From positions 40,726,105 through 40,790,104 of the forward strand of contig CM077643.1 of assembly GCA_039707465.1 (NCBI GenBank): a stretch of DNA of 64,000 bases. The letters run 5' to 3'. Of this stretch, positions 1 through 9,701 are shown piece after piece. Positions within the stretch are counted from its first letter, which is position 1; each line of letters begins with the position of its first letter. Source of the DNA: Rhabdophis nuchalis (Eukaryota > Chordata > Lepidosauria > Squamata > Natricidae). Below the pieces are notes generated by a model. That model worked only from the letters and a program-made list of their open reading frames with translations. It was not told where the DNA came from and did no database searches. The position numbers were made by a program, and so were the translations under genes.

Positions 1-634
1 CTCGTCCAGGGCAGACAGGTGCTCACTTACCATTTTCTTCTCTATTTCAACTTGTGTTCCTAATCTGATATTTGTGGTGCTGTTTTTGATTGATTGGACT
101 GTTTTATCCCTTTGTGTAAAGACAGATGCAAAGAAAGAGTTAAATAGTTCTGCTTTCTCCCTGTTGCTTATCATCTTCTTGCCATTTTCTCCCAGCAGTG
201 GACCAATTGTTTCCTTAACTTTTTTCTTATTTTTAACATGTTGGAAGAAGATTTTTTTGTTATTTTTTACTTTTTTGGCAAGCCTTTCTTCATTGTGAGC
301 CTTAGCTTTCCTCACTTCATCTTTACAGGCTCGGGCTATTTGCTGATATTTTGCCTTGGTTATGTCCCCCTTTTTCCACTTTTTATATTTATCCTTTTTG
401 TCTTTCAATTTGTCAGAGAGTTCTTTATGCAGCCATGCTGGTTTCTTTTGGGAACTGTTATTTTTCTTCTTCATTGGTATTGCGCTGGACTGGGCTTTTA
501 TAATCTCATTTTTCAAAATTTCCCAAGCTTCTTGAGTTGTTTTCCCCTTGAGGATTCTCATCCATGGAATCCTTCCCAAGCTCTCTCTGAGTTTGTTGAA
601 ATTAGCTCTCTTGAAGTCTAAGACTCTAGTTTAA
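1..634 (-). mobile_element. CR1 LINE ORF2 fragment (linker between endonuclease and RT)
   Basis: Read on the minus strand, this stretch gives a continuous frame that starts near TRVLDFKRANFNKL, passes through PAWLHKELSDKLKDKKDKY and ends near GPLLGEKMISNREKAELFNS and FFASVFTQ. That is the region between endonuclease and reverse transcriptase in CR1-clade LINEs. The fragment runs off the left edge. Its 5' side stops abruptly near 634 inside an L1 ORF1, so it is a 5'-truncated CR1 insertion into an older L1. The plus-strand frames here are shadows. Confidence 0.8.
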
Positions 635-1101
635 CAAATTTTACATGTATCTCTCTGGGTACTTCATTCATCCTGGCATATGCAGAATTTATTCTGTAGA
701 CTAGGTCAATGTCCCCTCTGATCTCATCTTTAGGTTTATGTAAATAGTCTGCAATAATTGTACTCATAAGATCAGGGAGACATTCACCATCCATCTCAGA
801 AACATTCTGAAATCTCAAAAAATATGTCATCCTTTCCATATCTATCCTAGTCACGTGCCCATTTATTTCCACAACCTCATTAGAAACATTTTTAATCTCT
901 CCCTTAGCCCCCTCCAGCCCCCCTTTCAATTCTTCATTCTTCTGTGTATTCTCAAGCACTTGTTTTCGAGTGTCCAATAATTCCTTTTTAAAGTTGACAT
1001 TTTCTGCCCTCTGGGCCTTAATTTCTAATACCAAATTTTGTATAACAGATTCAAGGGCAGTCATTCTTTGTTCAAGGCGTGCCAGCGTTTCTTCTTGTGC
1101 C
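634..1101 (-). pseudogene. L1 ORF1p N-terminal and central part, truncated by CR1
   Basis: The frame starts MAQEETLARLEQRMTALES, continues with a long heptad-type coiled coil (about residues 5-85), and then an RRM-like segment with MTYFLRFQNVSE and VPREIHVKF. This is the layout of vertebrate L1 ORF1p, an RNA-binding trimer that coats L1 RNA. The copy is cut at about 634 by the CR1 fragment, so the C-terminal domain is lost. It closely matches the second L1 ORF1 at 47112-47940. It is a dead element, not a host gene. Confidence 0.85.
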
Positions 1102-1963
1102 ATGTTTAGTTGTTAAAATCCGTGCCAATAAAATGGCGTTTTTAGGGTGGGGCTGGTAGGCAGATCAGGAGTCCAAAGTTCTTAAAGTTGTATAGCTGCA
1201 AAATTCAGAAACCAGTAGAGAAACACTTTTCCAACTCCATAGGTATAATAACGAAGGCAATCCAGAAAGGAAAACACAAATCCAAAAAAAGAAAATTCTT
1301 CATCAATAATTAGAGGAAGTCCAAATCACAAAGAGACACTGGTAATTTTCCATAGGTCATAGTCAGTCGGGGACAAAGAGAAGCCATTTTCCGCCCAAAC
1401 TCAGAGCCCGAGGGAGAAAGCGGTTAAAAAGCAAAAAAGAAACTGTTTCAGCCAGACCTAGAGACATAATTGCAACAAGCCGCAAAGTACTTTCCCTTGT
1501 TAAAGACCATCCAGATTAAAAGTTTCCGATTCCTCTCAACGAGGCATTTCCGAGTGCCGCTTTTAGTCCAAGGGGGGGTTTTTGGAAACAAACACCCCCC
1601 TCCAGTCCCTTTCAGCCCGGCTGACAGTACAGGAAAAAAAGTTTTAAACGCTCACTCTCCGCTCGCAGCTGAGGTCCCGAAAAGCCTCCCGACTCTTCCG
1701 ATCGTCTCTCTTCATGGAATTAAATGGTGCCGCCAACCTTTGGCGAAGGGAAGACCCCCCGCAGCATGTCCTCTTCCGCCTAAGCCGAGGAGCAGGGTCG
1801 CTCGCCCCACTGCCATGGGGGGGGGGGCTTCCCTGTCGAGCCGGCTTTACGGGAGAAGCCCCAAACAAGGGGCTTCTCGCCCCCGTGGGGGGGCAGGAAA
1901 AGGAACAAAGCGGCGAGCGAACCCTAAGTTCGCCCGTCGCCGCCGGAGCCGGAACCGGAACCC
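1102..1963 (-). mobile_element. L1 5' UTR (promoter region), GC-rich
   Basis: This region lies directly upstream, on the minus strand, of the truncated ORF1. It becomes very GC- and CpG-rich between about 1560 and 1963. Stretches such as the proline/glycine-rich 1740-1900 block align by eye with the 5' leader of the L1 at 46245-47057, including the shared CCGCTTTGTTCC. The L1 5' end is near 1963, immediately next to the inverted-repeat arm beginning at 1964. Several ORFs here are compositional shadows. Confidence 0.7.
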
Positions 1964-2112
1964 CCGGTTTCTCTTTTTAACTGCCAGTGGGTGTGTGACT
2001 TGATTGGATGGGAGCTTGGCTGCATTCTGATTGGGTGGAGGTGTGTTCTGATTGGTAGGGGGTTTGGCTGTGCTCTGATTGGATGGGAGTTTGGCTGTGC
2101 TCTGATTGGATG
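1964..2112. repeat. Left arm of 149-bp inverted repeat with five CCAAT boxes
   Basis: This arm is the reverse complement of 2556-2704, with one mismatch found over 149 positions when compared by eye. It contains GATTGG (reverse-complement CCAAT, an NF-Y-type site) at about 2002, 2029, 2050, 2077 and 2104, spaced 27, 21, 27 and 27 bp apart. The units are degenerate 21-27-bp tandem repeats. The density of CCAAT boxes suggests a promoter-like terminal repeat of a retroelement. The outer edge abuts the L1 5' end. Confidence 0.85.
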
Positions 2113-2148
2113 TGGCCGCTTTTCTATTGAGATAGAAAAGCGGCCACA
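2111..2148. repeat. Perfect 17-bp hairpin with 4-nt loop
   Basis: Arms 2111-2127 and 2132-2148 are exact reverse complements around the loop TGAG. The core is GGCCGCTTTTC / GAAAAGCGGCC. The hairpin sits at the inner end of the left inverted-repeat arm and overlaps it by 2 bp. Confidence 0.9.
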
Positions 2149-2555
2149 CAGCATGAATAAACGAGATGATACCTCCCGCCTACCAGCCATTTGGAAACCT
2201 GCCCTCATTGACAAACGAGTCCCTAACACAAAGAATGATACCAGACCCACCCTCACGAAAACCACACAGGATGCCACTATCACACATCCACGCAAAAAGC
2301 AAACCCAAACCCACACCGAAGATGACCACAAATCAGAAGCCCGACCACAAACCAGAAGCCAGACCAAAGCTGCATTATTAGCCACTTTAAACCCCTCCAA
2401 TCCATACATGAAGCAAACTGATGCCCACCACGGAGATGTGGTACGACCACAAACGCGAAGCCAAACAACAGCAATGCAGCTCACCAGGTCAAATTCCTCT
2501 GCAACTCAGACTAACACAAGCACAACCAGGCCCCCACCCAAACAGAACACGCCCC

Positions 2556-2704
2556 CATCCAATCAGAGCACAGCCAAACTCCCATCCAATCAGAGCACAG
2601 CCAAACCCCCTACCAATCAGAACACACCTCCACCCAATCAGAATGCAGCCAAGCTCCCATCCAATCAAGTCACACCCCCACTGGCAGTTAAAAAGAGAAA
2701 CCGG
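2556..2704. repeat. Right arm of 149-bp inverted repeat with CCAAT boxes
   Basis: Tandem units each carry CCAATCA, in the orientation opposite to the left arm at 1964-2112. Sequence just inside the arm (about 2527-2555) looks like further decayed units. Confidence 0.85.
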
Positions 2705-2751
2705 CTGAGATCTCACATTGCTCCTGGAAGCACCAAGCCCGAAGCACCAGC

Positions 2752-2782
2752 CTGAAGATGATGAATGAGATTTCATCGAAAC
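2752..2782 (+). ncRNA. Hammerhead-ribozyme-like core motif
   Basis: CTGAAGA (2752-2758), one spacer T, stem GATGAA (2760-2765), loop TGAGAT, stem TTCATC (2772-2777), then GAAAC (2778-2782). This is the order CUGANGA, stem II, GAAA of hammerhead ribozymes, which are known in Penelope-like elements. The extra base before stem II departs from the standard core, and the flanking stems I and III were not demonstrated. A second element at 4427-5017 shows the same layout with different stem bases. Confidence 0.45.
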
Positions 2783-2837
2783 GTCGTGAAGATACTTCCA
2801 ATTCTACGCGGGAGAAAACCCGAACAACCAAAGACCT

Positions 2838-2940
2838 ACATATATATATATATATAGAAGCCAGCTATGCCAGCATACCTACACCCGTGAAAATCTACAA
2901 AAATATAGATTTATATAGATTTATATATATATATATATAT
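2838..2940. repeat. TA/TATA microsatellites
   Basis: Two AT dinucleotide runs (about 2838-2858 and 2923-2940) flank the last part of the retroelement segment. Confidence 0.8.
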
Positions 2941-3058
2941 CTCATTGGTGCCGTATTTGAAAGGAACATTGTGTGAAAATTTGGAAGCGATCGGTGCAGT
3001 ACTTTCGGAGATTAGCGGTTTTGAACAAACTCTTCTTACATTTTTATTTATATAGATG
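2941..3058 (+). mobile_element. Possible LINE 3' tail
   Basis: The stretch ending near 3058 (TTTTTATTTATATAGAT) contains a GATCGGTGCAGTACTTTCGG-type segment reminiscent of 3' tails of RTE-like elements. The assignment rests on pattern memory only. Confidence 0.25.
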
Positions 3059-4136
3059 TCATATTGGCACATCTGTGGAAACCCCGACTCTAAAAACCCC
3101 TCAGGTTTCTCCTTAGGTATAAGTAAATATTTCTTTCCCCTCTCCATGCAACTCATCACATGGTCCAATCAGGTCAGAGTCCAGGTCTCAAATCCCACCT
3201 CCTTGCACCTGCTGGGAAAATCCTTGGTTCTCAGAGGAAATAATTTTATTTTGGCTACAATCCCCCAGCTATCTCTACCTCCGTCTCCTGTTCCCACAGC
3301 TCGGCTCATCTCCGCCTGTGGCAGCCCTGAAGGGGCCAAGGGAAAATGGCTCCAGGGCTGACATTTGTGCCTTTTTCTGAGCCGTCCCCTCATTTTAGAT
3401 CCACCGTCTTAGAAAAGCCAGAATAGTCCCCTTGTTGAGTAGTTTTATTGATATGTTCTTAAGCGCTTTGCAGAGCAACAGTGACAAGCGATAATATCCT
3501 TGGGATTAGTTCAGTTCCTTGAAGGTACCTTCTGTTTTTACTGCAGTGCAAGTTTCTCTTCCACATCTTACCTGATTGTTTATATGTGCCACATCTGGAA
3601 GAAATTAATAGGACAGTCCTGTTTCTGATGAGGCCCTGTGGAGCCGCTACAAGGAAGTGTGCTCTATGCAGCACATTTGATCTGCAAAGCGTTCCCAAAG
3701 TGCTCTGCATCCAATCTGCTTTTCATCTCTTTTGCCTTGTGAATCACTGATGCTTTTACACTGGTTTCATCCATATGGCGGGGAGTCTGCCGCTCACACA
3801 GAGGGCCTCCATCCAAGTGGCATTCACAGGATTATGCTGCTTTTGTCAGAACGATGAAAGCAGCTTTGTGCCATCGCACTGCAAGCTCTGCCTCTTTGGG
3901 GGATGCATGTGGTGTAGCAACACAGATAAAGAGACAAGGTTTGCATTGCAATGCCACAACACTCCCCTTGTTCCAGTCTGTGGACGCTGCAACATCCAAT
4001 GACTGCTCAGCTGGATAAGCCAATAGGTGGACACAGAGAACATCAGCCCATCACTCCTGATTCCTCGTCTCCAACTTCACATTCACTGCTGTTATTGCTC
4101 CCTCTTTGTTTCCTATTTCAAATTGACCATAGAAAG
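3059..4136. other. No recognised gene or repeat
   Basis: Mixed-composition DNA with only short ORFs. I see no conserved protein, RNA gene or clear repeat. Confidence 0.5.
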
Positions 4137-4150
4137 CAGTACCCGGTGAA

Positions 4151-4199
4151 TCTGTAGAGATTCTCAGTCATCCAGGTCATGGCTGAGAATCTCTACAGA
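4151..4199. repeat. 17-bp inverted repeat at 5' end of Penelope-like insertion
   Basis: TCTGTAGAGATTCTCAG (4151-4167) is exactly complementary to 4183-4199, with a 15-nt spacer containing TCCAGGTCATGG. Confidence 0.9.
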
Positions 4200-4436
4200 C
4201 TTTTAGCTATACAATTTGGGATGAACCCCCTTGGAATGGTGTGGGAGTAGGAATGGATTTCCAGAGAGGGAAAAAATTGTAGATTACAGGAACCAGGAGC
4301 ACCACTCAGGTGACCCTGAGGACACAGATAAACCTCCAAGTGCTTCAACGACCCTCTAAAAGGATGCAAATGACCAGCTGTCTGCAAGGAGTATAAATTC
4401 TTCCATTCCCCACGATCCAATCAGAGCTGAAGAAGC

Positions 4437-4938
4437 TTTCAAGGTGCTGATTATCATCTTTAAAGTGCTCCATGGCACAGGACCTAGTTATTTGCGGGAT
4501 CGTATCCTGCCCCATACATCCCTTCGGCCGATTCGCTCCCACAGAGAGGGACTTCTCCGGATGCCGTCCACCAGGCAATGCCAGCGAGCGACATCCAGGG
4601 GAAGGGCCTTCTCTGTGGCGGGCCCAGCTCTATGGAACGACCTACCCCCGGATATTAGAACAACCACAGACCTCCGCTCCTTCCACCAAAAAGTAAAAAC
4701 CTATTTGTTCCATCAGGCCGGCTTGGCCTAATTTACGCTTCTCGCCCCAGTCTGTTTTCTCAAACTGTCTATTGGGTTTTAATGGGTAGTAATTTTAATG
4801 TTCTTAAATTTTTAGTACAGGGTAGTTTAATTCGCTTTTAACTTTGTGTGTATTGTATGTTTTTATATGGTTTTTAAATTTTCCTGTACACCGCCTCGAG
4901 TCCCTTCGGGGAGAGGGGGCGGTTTATAAATGTAATAA

Positions 4939-4999
<61 letters not shown>
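4437..4999 (+). mobile_element. L2 LINE 3' fragment with (ATT)n tail
   Basis: It encodes the C-terminal part of the L2 ORF2 ([40 protein letters not shown]), then a 3' UTR with the CCTGTACACCGCCTCGAGTC-type tail and a long ATT repeat (about 4938-4997). It is 5'-truncated. It inserted into the hammerhead-like stem of the Penelope-like element, splitting GCTT from CT. Confidence 0.9.
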
Positions 5000-5089
5000 T
5001 TGGGTGAGAAGCGAAACATCTTCAAAAGAAAAAGAACAAGAAAATCCAGTTGGCTCCTGAAAAAGCACATTTGGGACAGTACCCGGTGA

Positions 5090-5440
5090 TTGAAGAGATG
5101 TCATCAGGAGTTGTGCAAACCCCAGACCCTGAGCATATTGTAAGGACATTGTCAATTAAGTATATTAGATCATGCCCAAAACAAACATTATGTTGGGAGA
5201 AGAAGGAACATCTAAAATCAATTTTAAGTGTCCCCCAGCGAGTATCAAGTGATTGTGTCATTTAAAAATGGTTATTGGAACATGTTTCTGCTGTGGCTAT
5301 TGGAACATGAGAATGAATTCGACAGGTGTTTCTATGACCATTTCTTTGAACTGTACCACAAGCTGTAGACCCTATCCTTGCTCTTCTCTTGTATTCGTTG
5401 AACTTTCTGGCTAATTTGGGTGATTCTCCAACTCTTCATA
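5090..5440. other. No recognised feature
   Basis: This is the flank of the Penelope-like target site. It has an open frame at 5050-5265 but no recognisable protein. Confidence 0.4.
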
Positions 5441-5573
5441 AACTTTGACCTTCATTGGCTCTCTTGTTTTTTGGTTCTGCGCATGCACAGAACAATTTTT
5501 ATTGCACTGCGCATGCACACAGGCAGCGCACCCACAAGTGAATCTGCAGTACTGCCTGCCGGAATCCACCCCT
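5441..5573. mobile_element. hAT MITE, right end only
   Basis: The stretch with CTGCGCATGCACAGAAC and the terminal GCCGGAATCCACCCCTG matches the right part of the hAT element at 8623-8858. No left terminus is visible. Confidence 0.5.
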
Positions 5574-5775
5574 GGCACAGTGGTTAGAATGCAGTATTGC
5601 AGACAAACTCTGCCCACTGCTAAGAATTCGACTCTGACTGGCTCAAGGTTAATTTAAACCTTCCATCCTTCCGAGATTGGTAAAATGAAGACTCAGTTTG
5701 TTGGGGAAGATATGCTGACATTTGTAAACCATTCAGAATGCTGTAAAGATGTATATAAATCTAAGTGCTGTTGCT
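5574..5775 (+). mobile_element. Sauria-type tRNA-derived SINE
   Basis: It begins with an A-box-like GGCACAGTGGTTAGAATGC and has a decayed B-box. It continues through CCTTCCATCCTTCCGAGATT and ends with TATATAAATCTAAGTGCTGT. The order matches the other Sauria SINEs at 18418, 18939 and 26281. The copy is old and diverged. Confidence 0.8.
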
Positions 5776-7619
5776 ACATTTTTATACCGTCAGACCCTAC
5801 AAAGAGACCCTTGTGGGATTCTTGTGCCACATGAGGCAAAATGGATTTTTTTTGGTGACTTGTGGTACAGTTAAAACATTGTGCATGCTTACTGCAATAA
5901 AAAGTTTGGGGTAAATTCTGGATAGCAGGAAGGTGGCCTTGATGCTTTTAGTGTTGTGGACTAAAGTTTTTTTTTTATACCATTCAAGTATCTTTTGAAG
6001 CATTTAATACATCAAGCTTGAGAGATTCACTATTGTGTCTCTTATCAGCGCCAGTAAATACAATCATCGGTTAAATCCCTCGGTTTGTTTATTTTTTTCC
6101 CCCAAAAGATAATCGAACAGAAAAAAAATATTGCCCGTTTACCAGGATACCATCAAAACAACTTTTTTTTTTTTTTTGCCTTGAAAGGAAGAGATGTCTT
6201 GGCTGCTGTCAGGACAAAGGAAATATTACAAAGTCTTTTGGAGTAAGAAATATTAGGCTTTCAAAAGAATATCTGGGAATACATTCCTTTAGCTGCATGT
6301 CAAAGGAATTGCTGCAATGGGTTGATCAGGCAGAGGTATGAAAAGGGCCAAATGAATTATGATTAGGAATGGGGATGGGAGAGAAATTTATTTAGATTTG
6401 CATTCAGATACAAACAATCTAATTTTGTATTTTTGAACCTATACCCAAACCAATAATCCTCGCCATCTTTGGAGAGCTGTGCACCATAATACAGGCAAAT
6501 TTTACTCAAAGCAGCAAATCAAACTTGATGTATTTTCAAAATGGACAGAAATTGAAATTGACAGTTCACTATCCTTACTTACAATATCAGCCATAATTCC
6601 TGCTGCCGTACAAGACTTCTGTGAGAGAGTGAGGGAGGGAGGGACGGGGAGAGGGAGAGGGAGAGAATAAAGTCCCATATTAAAAGAAGAGCGAGAAGTA
6701 CAGGCACCCCCCTGGCCCAATTCACCTGGAGGTTACTTTCTTCCATCTTCTTCCAAACACATTTCTCCCCAGTTGACATAAACATGCAAGGAAATTAGTC
6801 ATGGGAAGGGCTGAGAAGTGGATTCCTTTATATTAAAAAAAATCAGACAATTTTTCTCTCTTTACAAACCATCAGCTGATAGATGAATGCTTGGTGCCTG
6901 TAGGAGATAACCAGGCTGAGTCCGAGGGAGGGGTCAAATGTATCATCAGTCTTGAGTCCATGCCCACAAGAGATCTCAGTTCAGCCCACCTCAAATTTCA
7001 TTGACTCGTATCTACCGCCAATTTCCTTTGGCCATTAGTAATTCAGATTCTTGTAAAGAGCTTAAGCTTGCAATAAATCTTTATACAGATTTGAATTGCC
7101 TGGACTTTTTGATCTCCTTGCTGCTTGATACTGCCCAGGGGGTAATTCCAGAGTTGTGGGACTCCTGGGCAAAAGAGGATCACCTCATATAATCATCAGA
7201 CTTTTTCCTATGGACTTACAGATGAAATAACCTGTTTCATTGCCAATGGAGAACCAGATTCAGAAGGAGTGGTAGAACTGCCTCATTGAACCTATTTCCA
7301 TTTACATAGAAACAAATGCTTTAGAAGATTCTGCATATAATCCCATTATAGTGCTAACCTTCTGTTCCTAACAGAGAATGGTATGGGTGGTGGTGGTGGA
7401 ATCCAATCATTCCCCACTAGCTTGTAGCATTGAGGTTAAATTAAAAGCTTATTCAGACTCAGATCCAGGTAGTTTGCAATTTAAAAAAGAGGAAAATGAG
7501 GCACCCTCTCCTCTGTCAAGCTACACAAGCTGATTGGACTGACACTAAAATCTCACTTCAACACTGATGGCAGATAGTGACTTTCAAATCCAATATGGCA
7601 GACTACAACAAGTCCAAAA
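5776..7619. other. No recognised gene or repeat
   Basis: AT-rich unique-looking DNA with short T and A runs and a GGGA-rich patch at about 6630-6670. No coding exon is recognised. Confidence 0.5.
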
Positions 7620-8009
7620 TAGCCAAAACTGGAGGGTGCATTTGATATAATTCTACCGACTAATAGAGCTGGCCCTGATCTTATCCATATCTTTCAAAGA
7701 TCCTGGAGCACTATCGAACTACCAGAGGACTACAAAAGAACTGATATAGTTCCCATCGTCAAAAAACCCCAAAAAACAAAAATAGATTCAGGAAATTACA
7801 GACCAATCAGTCTAACACAATACCTGGGAAGATCTTGGAAAAAATAATGAAGCAATAGATTTGTGAACATCTAGAAGCAAGCAAAGTTATAACTAGAACC
7901 TCAACATGGGTTTGTCAAAAACAGATCATGTGAAACAAAACCTATTTCATTTTTTGATAACGTGACTAAATTAGTGAACCAGCAAAATGCAGTGGACATA
8001 AGTTAAAAT

Positions 8010-8146
8010 TTTAAATTAAATTTAAACAATTTAAATTCTTAAAAATTTAAGAAGAAACTGGACAGTCACTTGTCTGAAATATTATAGGGTCTTCTGCTTG
8101 AGCAGGAGGCTGGACTAGAAGACCTCCACAGCTCTATTCTGTTTCT
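8010..8146 (+). mobile_element. CR1 3' end nested in CR1
   Basis: A CR1 3' terminus (KKKLDSHLSEIL-type frame, GGCTGGACTAGAAGACCTCC, then CTCTATTCTGTTTC) interrupts the RT of the host CR1 between VDIS and YLDFSKAF. Confidence 0.65.
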
Positions 8147-8622
8147 AATATACTTGGATTTCAGTAAGGCATTTGACAAAATAGACTTACTTCTTGGTAA
8201 GCTTAAAAAATGTAGGATAGCCAGCATCACTACCAGATGGATTTGTAACTGGCTGATAAACCACACTCAATGTGTAGTCCTTAATGAAACTATATCAACA
8301 CATAGGGAACCATGCAGTGGGATGCCACGAGGTTCTGTGTTAAGCTCAGTACTCTTGAATATCTTCATAACCAATTTAGATGAGGGAATAGAATGGGAAT
8401 TCATCAAATTTGCAAATGACACTAAATTGCCAGTAATAGCCCAAGCTCTAGAAGATAGGCATAGAATCCAGGTGGATCTTGACAGATTTGAACACTGGGC
8501 TATATGTAACAAAATTAAATTCAATGTAGAGAAAAGTAAGGTTTTACACTAAGGCAAGAAAACCAAATGTACATGTACAGATTAGGTTAAACCTGGCTCA
8601 ATAACTATGAGAGGGATTTGGA

Positions 8623-8858
8623 GAAATGGTGGATCAGACCGGTTCGGCCAAACCAGTAGTGGTTTGGCAGCCTGGGTTGCTGGAACCGGCAGCAACTCAG
8701 GCCTGCCACACCCCTGAACCAGTTTTCTGGAAGGTGCCATAGGCACCGCCATCTTGTTTTTCACTTCTGCACATGGGCAGAACAATTTTTGTTGCACTGC
8801 CATGAGTGCAGCACGCCCACGAGCAAATTGGCAGTACTGCCTGCCAGAACCCACCCAT
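8623..8858. mobile_element. hAT MITE with 8-bp TSD
   Basis: It is flanked by GATTTGGA at 8615-8622 and 8859-8866 (perfect). Its end CCAGAACCCACCCAT is complementary to the start ATGGTGG. It sits within the CR1 body. Confidence 0.8.
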
Positions 8859-8875
8859 GATTTGGAGTCTCAGTG

Positions 8876-9127
8876 CAGGGGTCACCAATTTTTGGCCTGT
8901 GGCCTACTAGTGAGCTACGAGATGTTTGCAACTGGCTGCTGGCTGTTTACAAACAGCGGGCAAGTGCCCATGCATCCCCACATGCGAGCAATGAGCGAGC
9001 ACGTGTGTGTGTGCATGCCACTCACACAAATGGAGATGCACATGTTGGCTGGCCACTCATGGAGAACCCTCCCCTCTCCCCCTTTCCTCCCACCAGTCTG
9101 CAAGGCCGGAAAGGTTGGGGAACTCTG
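8876..9127. mobile_element. hAT-type element inside CR1
   Basis: It starts CAGGGGTCACCAATTTTTGG and ends GGTTGGGGAACTCTG, giving imperfect terminal inverted repeats. The CR1 reading (GVxVDNHLNMNQ) resumes soon after. Target duplication is unclear. Confidence 0.6.
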
Positions 9128-9133
9128 TCCTTA

Positions 9134-9200
9134 AGTGGACAATCACTTAAATATTTATTTATTTATTAGATTTATATCCTAGTGGACAATCACTTAAATA
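9134..9200 (-). mobile_element. 27-bp L2 stub with 20-bp target duplication
   Basis: AGTGGACAATCACTTAAATA occurs at 9134-9153 and 9181-9200. Between them, 9154-9180 reads on the minus strand as the L2 3' end GGATATAAATC plus TAAT/AAAT tail. Confidence 0.75.
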
Positions 9201-9566
9201 TGAACCAGCCACACGCAGCAGCAGCTTTAAAAGCCAATGCAATGCTAGGTTGCATTAAAAGAGGGATAGAATCAAGATTGTGTGAAGTACTAGTACCGGT
9301 ACCACTTTATAAAGCCTTAGCAAGACCACACTTAAAATACTGCATCCAGTTTGGTCACCGTATTATAAAAAAGGATGTTGAGACTCCGGAAAGAGTACAG
9401 AAAAGAGCAACAAAGACCCTTAGGGAGCTGAAGGCGAAAACATATGAAAACATAGGTTGCAGGAATTGAGTATGTCTGGTCTAGTGAAAAGGACTATGAT
9501 AGCAATGTTCCAAAATTTGAGGGGTTGCCACAAAGAAGGGGGTGGGGGTCAACCTATTTTCTAAAG

Positions 9567-9701
9567 CAGGGGTCTCCAACCTTTGCAACTTTAAGTCTGA
9601 AGGACTTCAGTTCCCAGACTTCTCCAGCCAGCTTTGCTGGCTGGAGAATTCTGGGAGCTGAAGTCCTTCAGACTTAAAGTTGCAAAGGTTGGAGACCCCT
9701 G
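9567..9701. mobile_element. Palindromic hAT MITE
   Basis: It is flanked by TTCTAAAG at 9559-9566 and 9702-9709 (perfect 8-bp TSD). The termini CAGGGGTCTCCAACCTTTGC and its complement extend into a near-full palindrome. It lies in the CR1 3' region. Confidence 0.95.

Larger units (their letters stand above)
2149..2905 (+). mobile_element. Penelope-like or other terminal-repeat retroelement segment
   Basis: A plus-strand frame is open from 1991 to 2755. From Met at 2152 it is basic and rich in Thr, Gln, Asn and Pro, with a repeated RPQTRSQT motif, and it runs through the right inverted-repeat arm. No catalytic domain is recognised, so coding status is unproven. It is followed by a hammerhead-like motif (2752-2782), a conserved-looking tail and a TA microsatellite. 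The tail resembles the terminal repeats of Penelope-like elements. DIRS-type or another class is possible. Confidence 0.45.
4137..5089 (+). mobile_element. Penelope-like insertion with 13-bp target duplication, split by L2
   Basis: CAGTACCCGGTGA occurs at 4137-4149 and again at 5077-5089. Inside is a 17-bp inverted repeat (4151-4199), a non-coding body, and a terminal region with GAAGCGAAACATCTTC followed by AAAATCCAGTTGGCTCCTGA. That terminal region is typical of vertebrate Penelope-like tails. An L2 (4437-4999) interrupts it. The left end is an inverted copy of the element's own terminal sequence, which is common in Penelope-like integrations. Confidence 0.6.

Noticed and set aside
74..621. 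Plus-strand hydrophobic ORFs at the left edge
   Set aside because: They are antisense to a clear CR1 ORF2 frame; the Phe/Leu-rich composition comes from the Lys-rich complementary codons.
1991..2755. 254-codon ORF as a host gene
   Set aside because: It runs through both inverted-repeat arms and a hairpin, is low-complexity, and lacks any domain. Kept only as part of a retroelement.
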